64,000 nucleotides of DNA from Adiantum capillus-veneris (GCA_014529385.2 CM043967.1:132798682-132862681); one strand, 5' to 3'; positions 11,986-23,500 are shown, counted from the stretch's first letter. The notes: a model not told the origin generated them from the letters alone. A program made the numbers and translations.

Positions 11986-12267
11986 ATAACTAACTGCATT
12001 TACTCGAGCAGTCAATAGAAAATCAGTTCCCCGATCACTGACAATTTTGAATGGTAGTCCATATCTTGTGAACACATTCTCATACAAGAATGCGGCTGTG
12101 GTTCTGGCATCATTCTTTTGGGTTGCCTTGGCCTCTACCCACTTGGTCAAATAGTCCGTAGCTACAATGATATATTGAGCTTGGGTTCTATAAGCAGGTG
12201 GTTGTATTGGCCCAACAAAGTCTATACCCCATTTTGCAAAAGCTCTAGCCCCCATCATTGGTCTTAA
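11959..12267 (-). pseudogene. Integrase catalytic core of element B (truncated)
   Basis: Integrase inserts the retroelement cDNA into the host genome. The reading frame shows the first catalytic Asp in KWGIDFVGPI, the block ATDYLTKWVEAKAT and the second Asp in IVSDRGTDFL. Directly after this block similarity is lost, so the third catalytic residue and the C-terminal domain are missing from the window. Upstream the frame continues on the far side of the TTAA element at 13606, so the core and the zinc-binding part were one ORF before that insertion. Confidence 0.85.
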
Positions 12268-13605
12268 CACTAGAATGGTAACCTAATAGGACATAAAAGT
12301 GTCCTTTCAGGTTTTTGGAAAAAAATCCCAAAACCATAGTAGATCCACTCATTTTGAAACATCCTTTCATGAGCTTATAGTTCAATAACTACTACATATG
12401 GAAAAAATGAGAAACTTGTAATTTTTCTCATCCCTTGGTCACTACAAGCCTCCAAATTTGATGGACCATTGCATTTTGCCCAAAACAACAATTTCTTACG
12501 GTTAATTGCATATAAATAAGAGTGGGGATTTTTGTAGGACATGAGATAAAATGCCCCGTTAACTTCAGTGGGTTGGTGACCAAAACATATGGTTGCTTTT
12601 ACCTCACCAATTTTTTTTGGGCAAAAAAAATAGGTACAAAAAAGTTGCATTTTTGCCATTCTGTGAACCTATCATCAAAGTTTCTATAGTCACACTCAAT
12701 ATAGATACTATATACATGTTTTCTTAGTTCCCTTTGGGCCGTTGGATTCAAAAGGAGCCATGGAGCATGTCAAAAGGATAATGGATCTCTTACAATTGGA
12801 ACTTTGGGGGCAATGATAAAGTGCTAAATACAGCAAACATGAAAAAACTGGGTTTAGCATTATGACCTCTAGAAACCCATAGAAACTACTCAATATCTAG
12901 CCAAGTTTGTAGTCTATGATTAGCTATGGTTACTACCTACAAAATACACACAATTGGCCTAAGAAACTAGCAATATTGAGAAAGTTATACTTGCTACTCT
13001 AAAATGTATGGTATTCTTCAGCAATAAAAAAACTCAACCATCATCATATGCTATGCTATATAGCATATTAGGTCCCCCAAAACTCAAGGAAGATTAGCTT
13101 TATGCTATACATTACACTTATACAATCAAAATTGAATTTGGATATCAAGAAAGCCACCAAAAAAATAATAAAAGTGCTAATTTTGGACAAAAAACAGGAT
13201 TATGCAATTCTTGTAAATTGGTCATAACTTTCAATTTTAACACTTAGCTCTCCCTACAAGCATCAAAACATGTTGAGAACTATGAAGGCCTAACCTCTAG
13301 CCATCTAAACCTCACAAACATGAAGTTTAGAGTCGTATAGTTGCCAAAAATTGAAAAAAAGTCAAAAACAGGACCCGTTTTTTCACATAGTTTAGGTTCA
13401 AAAATGTTGTGCAAGAGTAAGGTTAATGGTGAGATTGATACTTTAAAAAAAATGCTAAGTTTTTTTCATCTCATAAGGAAACTTTGTGGATATATAGCAC
13501 CTAGAAACTCATTTTCATACTCTTCAAATAATTCAAGCAAAATGGTCACTTAACAAGACACAAAAGTGTCCAAGGACATAAAAGTGTCCTGTTACCATTC
13601 TAGTG
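12268..13605. mobile_element. 1.34-kb TIR element flanked by TTAA, CACTAG ends
   Basis: The left end starts CACTAGAATGGTAAC and the right end is its inverted copy; a short motif like AGGACATAAAAGTGTCCT lies just inside both ends. The element is flanked on each side by TTAA (12264-12267 and 13606-13609). Removing the element and one TTAA brings the two halves of the B integrase frame back together without a break, so TTAA is a real target duplication. The CACTA-like start points to EnSpm/CACTA, but those give 3-bp duplications; TTAA is the piggyBac signature. The interior is AT-rich, has only short frames of under 100 codons and no transposase I recognise, so it is non-autonomous. Confidence 0.82.
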
Positions 13606-14269
13606 TTAAAGGCATGCTATCTACACAGGTTGGCATTTTTGCTTGTTGACATGCATCACACCTTCAAACATATTCCTTAGCATCTGCAAAAAATGTTGGC
13701 CACCATATGCTTGTCATTAAGATTTCTCTCGTGGTGGTTTCACTAGAAAAGTGACTTCCAGCTAATCCAACATGTGCTTGTTCTATCATGGGAATATATT
13801 TGTCTTTATTTGCACAAAGATGCAGGTGTTGATCCTTCTCTTTTTGACACAATTTGTTCCCAATAAGAGCATAGTCTCTTGCTTCAGTTTCAATTCTCTC
13901 TTGCAGTGTTTACTCATATCCTCAGGAAATGTTCATCTTGATAAGTAACTAACTAGATAGTTACTCCACTTATGAATGAGTGATATTTGGAACAATGTCA
14001 CATGAGGTATGGGGTCTTCTTTCTGGAATTGAGGACATGTTTTAACAAATGAGTGAACATCACTCCTCATGGTTGACCAAAATACACCAAGTCTCAAGAT
14101 TTGCTACATATTTTGGTCTTCCGCAAAGTGAAGTCCTACTATGGTAATATGTACTTGACTTAGGTATTGGGTTTTCTCCTCAGGATTAATACACAAAAGC
14201 AATATTCCATGTCGATTTCTTTTGTATGCCTTGTAGCTAGTAATTTTAATACATAGCCGATTGCTCAAT
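13606..14269 (-). pseudogene. Integrase zinc-binding region of element B
   Basis: The frame at 13852-13664 carries the histidine part of the HHCC zinc finger (IEQAHVGLAGSH) and WWPTFFADAKEYV; after an in-frame TGA it continues with the CDACQQAKMP cysteine pair. This domain organises integrase multimers and contacts element ends. The stretch from 13860 to 14269, linking it to RNase H, is badly decayed and shows no second, archaeal-type RNase H, unlike element A. Confidence 0.75.
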
Positions 14270-14986
14270 TTATCCGAGTGTAATAGGAAGTGGTATTTGC
14301 GAATCCACTTGAGCTATGGTCATCAATGAAACCATATTTTCTGACCATTGGGGTATCATTTCCACAGAGAACAGATATGCATCTGGTAGATCATTGTGTA
14401 CACCTTTCAATGGTTCTCCTAAAATAATCCTTGACAAATGATCTGCTGTTTGGTGAGTGGTGCCCTTTTTTACAACCACAGTGAAATCAAATTCCAAAAG
14501 AATGATGAACCGTCTCACTATTCTCCCTATGTTGCATGGCTTGTTGACCAAGTACAATAAGGCTTGGTGGTCCACAAAGAACACAAATATGCTGGCTAAT
14601 AGGTAATGTCTATACTTTTTTACGGGATAGATCATTCCTAATCCTTCTCTTTCGGTGGTTGTATAGTTTTTCTCTGCCATATTCAGTTGTCTATTAGCAT
14701 AAGAAATAAGAAAATCAATTTTTCTATCTCTTGATTGAGCTACTATGCACCCAATGGCAAAATTGGAAGCATCTACATGTATGTGGAATATCTTATTCCA
14801 ATCTGGTGCTTTCAATATTCGGGCTAAGATGAGGGTTTGCTTAAGCTTCATGAAGGATTATTCACACCCCTCACTCCATTCAAAGAGTGTAATCAAGTTA
14901 TACATGGGTTTTGAAATTATAGCGTACATGTAAGTGAATTGTCTGTAATATCCATAATGTTCCATGAAAGCTTAAACCCCTTTCAC
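14270..14986 (-). pseudogene. RNase H of element B
   Basis: RNase H removes the RNA strand during reverse transcription. The 193-codon frame (14851-14270) has the first acidic residue in HIHVDASNFAIGC, the Glu in TTTEREGLG, the third in FFVDHQALLY and the fourth in HQTADHLSRI, so all four catalytic positions are kept. Upstream, 14855-14986, the connection (thumb) segment is present but has two in-frame stops. The MITE at 14987-15344 separates this part from the RT. Confidence 0.85.
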
Positions 14987-15344
14987 CAGGGATTTAATCT
15001 TCACGTGATCCCATGAAATTTCTTGTGATCACAATATTTATAATCATATTCACATAATCACAAGTAACATGATCACAAAAAGACTTATAAGTGATGATGT
15101 GGCAACCCACCAAAACGTCGCCAAGGTATGTGGTTTTCCTAACGAGCTTACTAGGAAACTATGTGAACCCTAAACCGAGCCCATTAATAAATGAAAAAAT
15201 CCCACTGGGCTTACCAAATTGGATGATTTCTATAGGTTAAAAGAAAGTCACGTAAATATTGAACGTGATCACGCATTTTGAAACGTGATCACTCAATGTT
15301 ATTCATGTGTTCACATGTTTGTGATCATGTTAATGAAATCCTTA
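14987..15344. mobile_element. hAT-like MITE, 358 bp
   Basis: It interrupts the RT-RNase H coding sequence of B. The ends CAGGGATTTAAT and (inverted) TAAGGATTTCAT agree at 9 of 12 bases. The flanks CCTTTCAC (14979-14986) and CCTTTGAC (15345-15352) form an 8-bp duplication with one mismatch, the size made by hAT transposases. The interior is AT-rich and contains repeated palindromes GTGATCAC or variants (near 15029, 15262, 15286 and 15321). No coding capacity. Confidence 0.65.
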
Positions 15345-16572
15345 CCTTTGACTATTGTTGGTCTAGGCAATTCAGAAATAACATGAATTTTATCCATATC
15401 AATAGCTATGCCATTTTTAGACACCATGTGTCCACCTTGTCTACCCATAAATGTGCACTTTTCAAGATTTAAGCAAATCCTATAAAGTCTACATTTTTTG
15501 AATACCTTTTTCAGGTGTTCAAAATGAGCATTTCCGATTGACGAATGTACACATAGATCATCCATATATACTTCCAAAAAATTCCAAACATATTCTTTAA
15601 AAATATGGCTCATCAATCTTTGAAAGGTGGCAAGAGCATTAGTTAACCCAAAAAGCATAGCCCGATAGGCAAAGATACCCCATTCAATTGCAAAGGCAGT
15701 TTTATGCTGATCTTTGGGGTCAACCAAAAGTTGATTGTATCCCGAAAATCCATCTAAAAAGCTCTAAGCTTCTTTTCCTTCAACTCATTCTAAAACATGC
15801 TCAGTGATTGGAAGAGGAAAGTTGTCTCTAATGGTAGTTGCATTCACTTTCTTGAGATTGATACACACTCTTAATTTTCCATTTTTCTTGGGTACTACTA
15901 CAATTGGAGACACCCAATCTGTGTGTTCAATTTCATAAATAAGTTCAAATTCTTTTATCTTTTTTATTTCTTGTTTGGTCTTCTTGAAAAATGTTTCATT
16001 ATAAGTAAATGGCCTATGTCTGCTTGATTTTGCATCATCTCTCATAGGTATGGTATGTTGATATATTTTTGGATCAACACCCTTGAGATCCTTATAAGAA
16101 CAAGCAAGATATCCTGGTATTCTTTCAGTAAGCTTAACAAAAGTTCTTCTTCTTCTTTAGTCAGGTCGTTTGCAATGTAGGCAGGTCTAGGCTCTTTTCC
16201 TGGTTTGTCCATATCTATCTTTTTTGCATTTTCAAGTCCTTCGTAGGACTTGCCCTGTTTCCTTAGTTCCTTGACAGGTTGTTTAACTATGATATTTTGG
16301 TCTTGGAGAGTATATTTCTTGTAATGGGATGGAACACTCATTACATCTTTACCTTCCTCCTTGGTGGTTTCCATTTCTGTGGTATACATCTCCTTTAGAG
16401 CATTCTTCAACTCTTGATATTTTTTTTGTTCAACTCGTGTTATGGTTGAATCCTTGTTCTAGTATTTAGGTTTTTTTTGAGTTTATTTTCTCTTTTTTAT
16501 GGATGTTTTTGATATTTCTTGCTTTTTGTTTGTGATTTTGTATTTGACACAATCATGTGCATCAGAAACTAT
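15345..16572 (-). pseudogene. Reverse transcriptase of element B
   Basis: Copies element RNA into DNA. The frames 16410-16042, 16045-15785 and 15727-15311 give the RT in order: the pre-RT linker with ANDLTKEEEELLLSLLKEYQ, the fingers (DWVSPIVVVPKKNGKLRVC), the palm (FGLTNALATFQRLM) and the active site VYMDDLCVHS with both aspartates present. There is a frameshift at 16042-16045 and another interruption between 15785 and 15727. From 16411 to 16572 the protease-RT linker continues until the Tat element A interrupts it. Confidence 0.87.
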
Positions 16573-18188
16573 TGATAGCCGTTTTTCGGCTCTCTGTAAT
16601 TGCCATAGTGAGTTACCTCACCCTACCAAAATCACCCAAACACTGTGGCTATCCCTACCATTTCACTATATATAGGCGTGTGTGAGTTAGGAAACTTTCC
16701 CCATATTTTCTTAAAAACCCTCAGCTAGCTAGTCACTGGGCTAGGTGAGCCAAAAATAAAAAAAATAAAAAAAATAAAAAAATAAAAGTATATTATGGCC
16801 TCTTTGTGTGTAAATATTTCATTGTATATATGACCTAAATATAGGGATTTTTTATAATTATTTTGGTATTTTATTTAAATATTTCTACTTAGGTGTGTGT
16901 TTTATTAAACCTATGTACACCTTCTTTCATCCTCTTACACCATAAGTATATTTTTTGCCAATATGTACATATTGTAACCTCATATTTTTCCTTTATACAA
17001 ATCACTCTCACATTTTCACCCTCACCCTCGTGAAAACAAAAAATTGATTTCTACTCATTAGTTACGTTTATTATATTATTTACTTGCATACCTTTTCCTC
17101 TTTCACCCAAAATAATTCAAGGAGGGACCATATCATATGATTCCAATATCTTTCCATATCCATAACTCCTCCATATTTTTATTATTATTTTTACTCATTA
17201 TTCTAACACCATGTGCTCATTGAGCTAAAGTCCATGAATAGTCCATACACTAGTCCCACCATGTATATATTTCTTATTTCACCAATAATCCTCCTCCATG
17301 CATGGGTCAAGGGCAACTTGAATGCTTTGTATTATAATATGACAAAGGAGGGGCTCACTCTTGGATGCATTGTACAAATTCAACAAAGGAGGGGGCCACA
17401 TAAAGACTTTTGCAGGCATAAAAAACAGGCTTTTTGGTGAGAATTTTGGCACCTATCTCCACTCCGAATTTGGAGCGGTGGTCAAAAGAGAAAATGTAGC
17501 CCACGCTCTGAATAATCACCTCAAATTTTTTCATGATTTTTGGAGCTACCACCGGTGAGCTATGATTTTTTGAGTGGACCCCAGTCTGCCCACTTTTCTC
17601 ACAAGTAGCCCTTAGTCTTCTCTCACCCTTCCACACACCTACTCACTCTTACACATCCCTCCCTCTCCTTCCCTCACTCAAACCTGCAATTTCCATGGCT
17701 TCTCCCACCCTCTTCACCATTACCCTTCTCTCTCATCCCTATAGTTCTTTTATGAACCTCTACATACATACACCCTCTCCATGTCTCTCTCTATTGCTTC
17801 TATGTTACAATTTCATTTACCTCTCCTAAAATATCTAAAATTCAGCATCTTAACCATGATAACTTCTGCAAATTGAGGATTTTTCATCAACAAATCCTCT
17901 TTTCATCGTGGTGGTCAACCGTGGCGGCGGCGTAAAGAAGCGAAGAAGAAGAAGAAGACCAGCGGTCATTTTTTCCACAATCTACACAAGGGTGAGTTCA
18001 AGCTTCTTCAAAGCTTCACCATCTCAATGATTCTCTTTTAATTCACCCCTCTTCCTTCATCAAATCAACTCACTCTACCCATTGTAAATGTAACATTAAC
18101 TTTCTAGTGATTACTAACGACTAACATACTAACACAAAATAGCATTGACCTAACCATAAAAGACACCTCACCTCAAGACATGTATAGT

Positions 18189-18230
<42 letters not shown>

Positions 18231-19255
18231 TCCTTAAAACTTACTTTCACCTTATCTACCATCAATAATGCTCTCTTTTGAGCCCACACCCATGACTCAA
18301 GCAGACAAAGAAGGCCCGCAATGTTTTGATATTCAAAAAAATCGTAATCCTGATTTGTTAGCTTGTAAATTAGGATTTCCAATAATCTTAATGAGGGGTC
18401 TCCAACCTATAAATAGGCCCGTCTCCTTCTTGTAAAACAACCTCCAACATCTCACATAGCACCCCAACACTCTATGCGCGAGGAGAGACTTAGGTGTAGC
18501 AACCACTTGTGAGCTTCACTCTTGGTGTGAGAGAAGCTTTCAAGCTACACATTGCAAGTGAGAGAGCGTGAGTTTCACAAATCTCAAAACCACTATTGTA
18601 TATGCTCCTTTATCATCAATAAATTGAGGTTTGGTGCATTCAAAGGCGTGATTCGACGTTCAAATCTTCGTCCTTCCATTTGTGCAATACGGTTTGGTGA
18701 ATTCAAGGTGACTTGTGTATTTTGAGTTTTTATCAGTTGATCTTGATTTTAGAAAGTGTTTTAGTGTGTTTTTCATTGCCAGTTTTGTGTCCATTGTAAG
18801 AGGGTATTGTGGTGAGAGGTCTCCCACACCCTAAGACAGTGTGTGTGTGTTTTGGCAATGTTTAGCAATCACTAAGCATTGAGTGAGTTTTATACAAGTT
18901 CTACAATAGCATCATAACGAACCATCTCCATTTGCAAGTCACAAATAAGGTATTACGCAAGATCCTTTTCTCTCTCTCTTCCCTTTGCTCTAGCTCTCTC
19001 TGGTCCAGTTTGTGTGTGTCTTGGTGTGAGGTTGTTTGTGTGTGTTGTGTGGTGCATCTTCTTGGTTGTGCCAAAATCTCTCTTGCGTCCTAGTTCGCAT
19101 ACCATAACTAGGTGGTGCCCCTATCTTGTTTGGGTTTGGCTGTGGGTTTGTTGTTGTGTTGTGCTTGTGGTTGCCCCAGCCCCAATTGAGCAGCACGGGA
19201 GCCTTGAGGGGTGTTTAGAGGTCGCCTCTCTTGTTGCCCGCCCCGGACCGCCTCA
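16573..19255 (+). repeat. 5' LTR of element A, 2683 bp
   Basis: Begins TGATAGCCG and ends GACCGCCTCA. It matches the 3' LTR (25176-27856) almost base for base; by eye I noted about seven substitutions and a small length change in the (CT)n tract at 18191-18227. An A-rich run lies at 16756-16787. A TATA box at 18408 divides it into a probable U3 of about 1.85 kb and an R-U5 of about 0.8 kb. Open frames inside the LTR (for example 17213-17440) are copied in both LTRs and are not genes. Confidence 0.95.
18408..18415 (+). promoter_or_regulatory. Probable TATA box of the A LTR promoter
   Basis: TATAAATA in the context CCTATAAATAGGCCC, with pyrimidine-rich sequence downstream; the same site is in the 3' LTR at 27009-27016. 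Position and sequence suit an RNA polymerase II promoter driving the element RNA. A second TATATATA at about 16670 is too close to the LTR edge to be the main one. Confidence 0.6.
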
Positions 19256-19256
19256 A

Positions 19257-19275
19257 TTTTGGTGCCCCCACGGAG
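19257..19275 (+). other. Primer-binding site of element A
   Basis: Directly after the LTR comes ATTTTGGTGCCCCCACGG. The TGG start pairs with the CCA end of a tRNA whose 3' end would read GTGGGGGCACCA; I cannot assign the isoacceptor. Element B has TTTGGTGCC at the same place, so related primers are likely. Confidence 0.7.
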
Positions 19276-19332
19276 GACAGACTTGTGTATGTTTTGTGTA
19301 GGCTCAACCTTTAGCATAATCAAGTAGCTTGC

Positions 19333-19545
19333 ATGAATCACGAGAATTTGTATGATCCCTTCATTCCCATTGCAAGGCAAAAGGTACACATAATTGTTAG
19401 TACTAAGTTGCAATTTCAACGTGTAATTCGTAGAATTTTAGGTCCTCTTAGGTTGGCAGAGATAAACGCATCAGTAAATCCTTTTATTTTGCCTCTCATT
19501 AGGTACGACCTTAGTTTGGACGTCTATATTTTTGTTTTGTTTTAA
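19333..19545 (+). CDS. Leader ORF 1 of element A (70 codons), function unknown
   Basis: A short ORF in the untranslated leader between primer site and gag. Its C-terminal 45 residues resemble those of the next ORF (19567-19785): about half are identical, including the shared run NPxILPLIxYxxSxDVxIF. Two related ORFs, in the same frame and spaced by 21 bases, suggest a tandem duplication of about 234 bp that kept its coding potential or kept an RNA structure. No known domain. It could also be meaningless leader sequence. Confidence 0.4.
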   Translation: MNHENLYDPFIPIARQKVHIIVSTKLQFQRVIRRILGPLRLAEINASVNPFILPLIRYDLSLDVYIFVLF

Positions 19546-19566
19546 GCATAAGGTCATGCATAGACA

Positions 19567-19785
19567 ATGAATAATGGCCCAAGAATAGAGGTTTTCCCCT
19601 TTCATTTCACTCCACACATTAGAATAAACATTGCAATTAGTAGAAAAATCCATTTTCAACAACGTATGGTGTTCATGTTTGGTGCCCAAAGAGTAGGAGA
19701 AATTCTCGCGTCACCAAACCCTGTCATCCTACCTCTCATTGATTATCATAGGTCATTTGATGTGAATATTTTTATTTTGTTGTAG
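19567..19785 (+). CDS. Leader ORF 2 of element A (72 codons), paralog of leader ORF 1
   Basis: Starts MNNGPRIEVF and contains GAQRVGEILASPNPVILPLI, similar to the first leader ORF. It ends 84 bases before the preferred gag ATG at 19869. If translated, both ORFs would act as upstream ORFs that limit gag translation. No signal peptide or membrane helix is obvious although the end is hydrophobic (VNIFILL). Confidence 0.4.
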   Translation: MNNGPRIEVFPFHFTPHIRINIAISRKIHFQQRMVFMFGAQRVGEILASPNPVILPLIDYHRSFDVNIFILL

Positions 19786-19868
19786 AATAGATTGCAATTT
19801 AGAGAATATTATTGTGTAGATCTTTTAAAGAAAGAAAAAACAAAACGCGTCACTTTGAAATCAATTCA

Positions 19869-20576
19869 ATGGAGAACCAACGCCAAATGTCTGGATATCC
19901 TCTTTTCTTTGGAGAGCCTGGAGAGGATGCAGAATTATTTTTGGCAAATTTCAAGATGTCTTGTCGTATCAAGAGGATAGTAACTGATCAAGAACGTGTA
20001 GAAATGTTTGAGGTAGTCCTTAGGAAAGATGCTAGCACTTGGTTTGACTCTTTGCCTGAGGAAGTTAAAGAAAATTACATGGAAGTTGTCAATCATTTCA
20101 AGAGATACTTCTTTGATCCCCAAAACACTCAAAAGCTATGGCAAGACATTGTTTCTCATAAGCAAAAAGACTTAGATGACTACTACTTGTACAAGCAAGA
20201 GTTCCTACGTCTTTGGGCTCTATGGATACGAAATGTTGCTAACCCTGGTGATGGTGCAGAATTTCTAAAGAAGGAGAGGTTCATAGCCGGACTCTTTCCT
20301 GACCTTAAGGTAAAAGTTGAGGCGGGTGCACCTGCTACCTTTGATGCAGCTGAAACTAGGGTTGCTGAGAAATATAGGAAACTCAAGTGCTTAAGGGGGG
20401 AGGCTCCAATAGAAGGTCTTAGACCCAAAGGTAAGTCACAAGCATCAACATCTAAGGAGCTTCCTGAGGTAACGGTTGAAGTGATTGAGAAGTTAAATGA
20501 ATCCTTAAGCAGCCTGTCAATTCACCTTGCACAAGCCGTAGGTCCAAAGGGACAAGCAAAGAAGTCTGAAGAGTGA
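19869..20576 (+). CDS. gag (capsid part) of element A
   Basis: Forms the virus-like particle that holds element RNA and enzymes in the cytoplasm. From the ATG at 19869 (MENQRQMSGYPLFF) there are 235 codons; an upstream in-frame ATG at 19812 would add 19 residues but starts with a basic stretch less typical of gag. The retrotransposon-gag core is recognisable around WFDSLPEEVK, FKRYFFDPQ, and the FIAGLFPDLKVKVE block. It ends at a TGA (20574-20576), yet the zinc knuckle that should close gag lies 21 bases further on in the same frame. So the TGA cuts capsid from nucleocapsid, either as a mutation (CGA to TGA is a single transition) or as a read-through site. Confidence 0.85.
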   Translation: MENQRQMSGYPLFFGEPGEDAELFLANFKMSCRIKRIVTDQERVEMFEVVLRKDASTWFDSLPEEVKENYMEVVNHFKRYFFDPQNTQKLWQDIVSHKQKDLDDYYLYKQEFLRLWALWIRNVANPGDGAEFLKKERFIAGLFPDLKVKVEAGAPATFDAAETRVAEKYRKLKCLRGEAPIEGLRPKGKSQASTSKELPEVTVEVIEKLNESLSSLSIHLAQAVGPKGQAKKSEE

Positions 20577-23500
20577 GACCCACGACCTAGGAGAGTCTTG
20601 CAATGTTGGAATTGCGGAGAGTCTGGACATGGGATGTATAATTGTCCTTGGCCCCGTGGAGAGCCAGGGAGACCTAACTTGAATTACCCAGTGATGAATG
20701 CAGAAGAAGGAGCTGGTCAACAACCAAGGCTTCTACAAAGGACAAATGGACCAAGACCACCTCCACAAGGGGTAGAAGGAGTTCCACCTTTGCCAGATCC
20801 AAATGTGCATGAGGTAGAGGTGACAAATTCAAATGAGGTTGACATGGAAGCCAATGGCATTAAGCGTGGCCGACGAAAAGGTAAAGAGAAAGAAGGAGTC
20901 ACATCACAGAGTGACCATGGACAAGGCAAGAAGGCAAAGGAAACCAAGGAAACCAAGAGGACTCGACGTCGTATCAACCTCCAAGACTTCCCTCTTGGAC
21001 ATGGTATGGCTCCGTACAACTTGTTGGAAGACATGAGAGGTAAGGGTCCTGATATTTCATGGCCTCAATTTCTTGCATTATGTCCACAAGTTAGGAGGGA
21101 TTTAACAAGGGCAGTTAGCACTAGGAGAAAGGTAAAAGAGAGTGTGCATGTTGTAAAAATTGCACAAGCTGAAATGAATGAGGACATTACACCGGTGCTA
21201 GACTGTTACATCAAAGGAAGATTGGTTAGGAAAGGTCTAGTGGATGGGGGTGCACAAATTTGCATCATGACAGAGGGACTCATGCAAAGATTAGGCATGC
21301 ACATCCATGAGACACCTGAAATCAAAGTCAAGATGGCAAACAATAGCAAGGCTAGGTGTGTAGGCATTTGTAAAAATGTCTTTGTAGAGGCCTTTGGCAT
21401 TAAGAAGGCAGTGGATTTCTATGTCATGTCTACCAAGGGAAATGGTTACCCATTTATCCTAGGAAGACCATGGCTAATGAAAATGCGAGCTTTGCAGGAT
21501 TGGGAGAGTGGAAAGCTAATTTGCAGGAATGACAATCACAAGAAGGTTGTCTTTGACATGAAGGAGCAACGCCAAGAGGAGCTCCATGAAGAATCATCTC
21601 AAAGTGAGACGGAAGAAGGTTGGACCGATAGCACTTCAGAAGAAGAAAGTAGCGACAGCATTACTGAAGAGGAGTCTTCCATCGAGGTCATGGGGGTAAG
21701 GTTTAAGCCAAGCAACCAAGAGACCTCTTGTCAAGGCTTGGAGGAGGTAGGTCCTCAAGAGAACCAAAAGGTGGAAGATGAAGGAATGTTAGAAGGTATG
21801 TTGTCTACAACACTTACAAAGGATGAAAGAGAGGAGTTCAAATGTGTGCTAAGGAAATTTCCGAGGCTTTTTGCTAAAGACTACACCGACGTGCGTGGGG
21901 TAGATGTTGTTCAACACAAGATTGAGTTAAAGCCTGAGGCCACACCTAAAGCTCAGAAGCTACGAAGGCTAGGAGTTATAAAGGAGCAGGCTCTACTCAA
22001 GGAGGTAAGAAAGCTTCTAGCAGCAGGTTTCATTTATCCAGTGGAGAATTCAGAGTGGGTCTCTCCTGTTGTTGTCACTCCTAAGAAAAACGGAAAGTGG
22101 AGGGTGTGTGTGGATTACCGTCCACTCAATGAGGCAACAAAAAGAGATCACTTTCCCCTCCCATTTCAGGATGAGATACTAAATGAGGTAGCTGGTCATG
22201 AGAAGTACACTGTGTGTGATGGCTACTCAGGCTACTTTCAAATAGGTATCGCATTGGAAGATCAATTGAAAACCACCTTTATCACTCCTTGGGGTTGTTA
22301 TGCTTTTAGAGTCATGCCATTTGGTCTGACAAATGCTCCTGCAACATTCCAACGTTTCATGAACATGGTGTTTCAAGCATTCTTTGGAAAATCAATTAGG
22401 GTGTTCATTGATGATTTCTGCATTTATAGCTCAAAATCATTGCATCTACAAAGGGTAGAAGAAGGTTTAAAGAAGCTCTACGACATGGGAGGTCAACTCA
22501 ACCCCGACAAGTGCCACATAGGTGAGGATGAAGTGATCTTGCTCGGTCACAAGGTTTCCTATAAAGGCATTGAGGTGGATCCTTCAAAGGCAAAGTCTCT
22601 TATTGAGCTCCCATCACCGAAGAGTCTTAAGGAGGTCATCTCTTTCATTCAGAAGGTGAAGTATATGTCATGCTTCATTCACTTAGCCTCGGAGTTGCTT
22701 CATCCTTTGCAAAAGTTGACACAACAAGTAGAATTTGCATGGTCTGATGAGCTTGAAGAGTATTTTTGTAACATTAAAGTCATTTTGTCAGAGCTACCAA
22801 CACTCATGCCTCCTTGTTGGGAGTACACATTCTTTGTTAGCTCTAGTGTTGGAAGGGAAACAATTGGTGCTGTGTTGCTACAACAAGATCCCCACAGTAC
22901 AAGGATGCGACCCATCTACTTTGCTAGTAGGGTCATGAATGCTTTGGAGAGAGACTACACAGAAGCAGAACTCATGATGCTTTCTCTCATGTTTGCGGTG
23001 AGAAAGTTTAGATCCTACCTACTACCAAAACCTTTTGTAATTCTCACTGCAGAAAATTTGTTCCCTTGGGTGTCATCTCAAATGAATCTTAGTACTAGGA
23101 TCTCAAAGTGGATTATGGAGTTGCAAGAGTTCCAATACTCTTTCAAGGTAGAAGATAGTGTGCGTGCACAATTGGCAGGGATTCTCACTTATAGGGTACA
23201 TGAGAAGGAAATTAAGGTGCCTCAAGTAAAGACCCTACCATTGCCACCACCAAAAAGTATTCCCAATGCTTTTACCTTGTTCTTTGATGGAGCTTTTCGA
23301 CGAGCCACAAGAAAAGCAGGGGGAGGGCTAGTGTTGCTCAACCCAAGTGGAGAGGTGGTCATGAAAGAGAAGGTCAATCTACCAGATTCAACTAGCAACA
23401 ATGAAGCAGAATATGACACACTACTTCATGGTTTGAAGATGTGCATTGGCCAAGGGATAAAACGTCTCATGGTAAAGGGAGATGCACTTCTCATTGTTAA

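Noticed and set aside
12375-12893. Minus-strand frames inside the TTAA element as a transposase
   Set aside because: Under 100 codons, no DDE/D motif or zinc finger recognisable.
17213-17636. Frames in the A LTR, also at 25816-26239
   Set aside because: Present in both LTRs as copies and without known domains; LTR sequence is regulatory.
19014-19301. Plus-strand 95-codon frame spanning the LTR end of A
   Set aside because: Crosses LTR and primer site, driven by GT-rich sequence; no domain.
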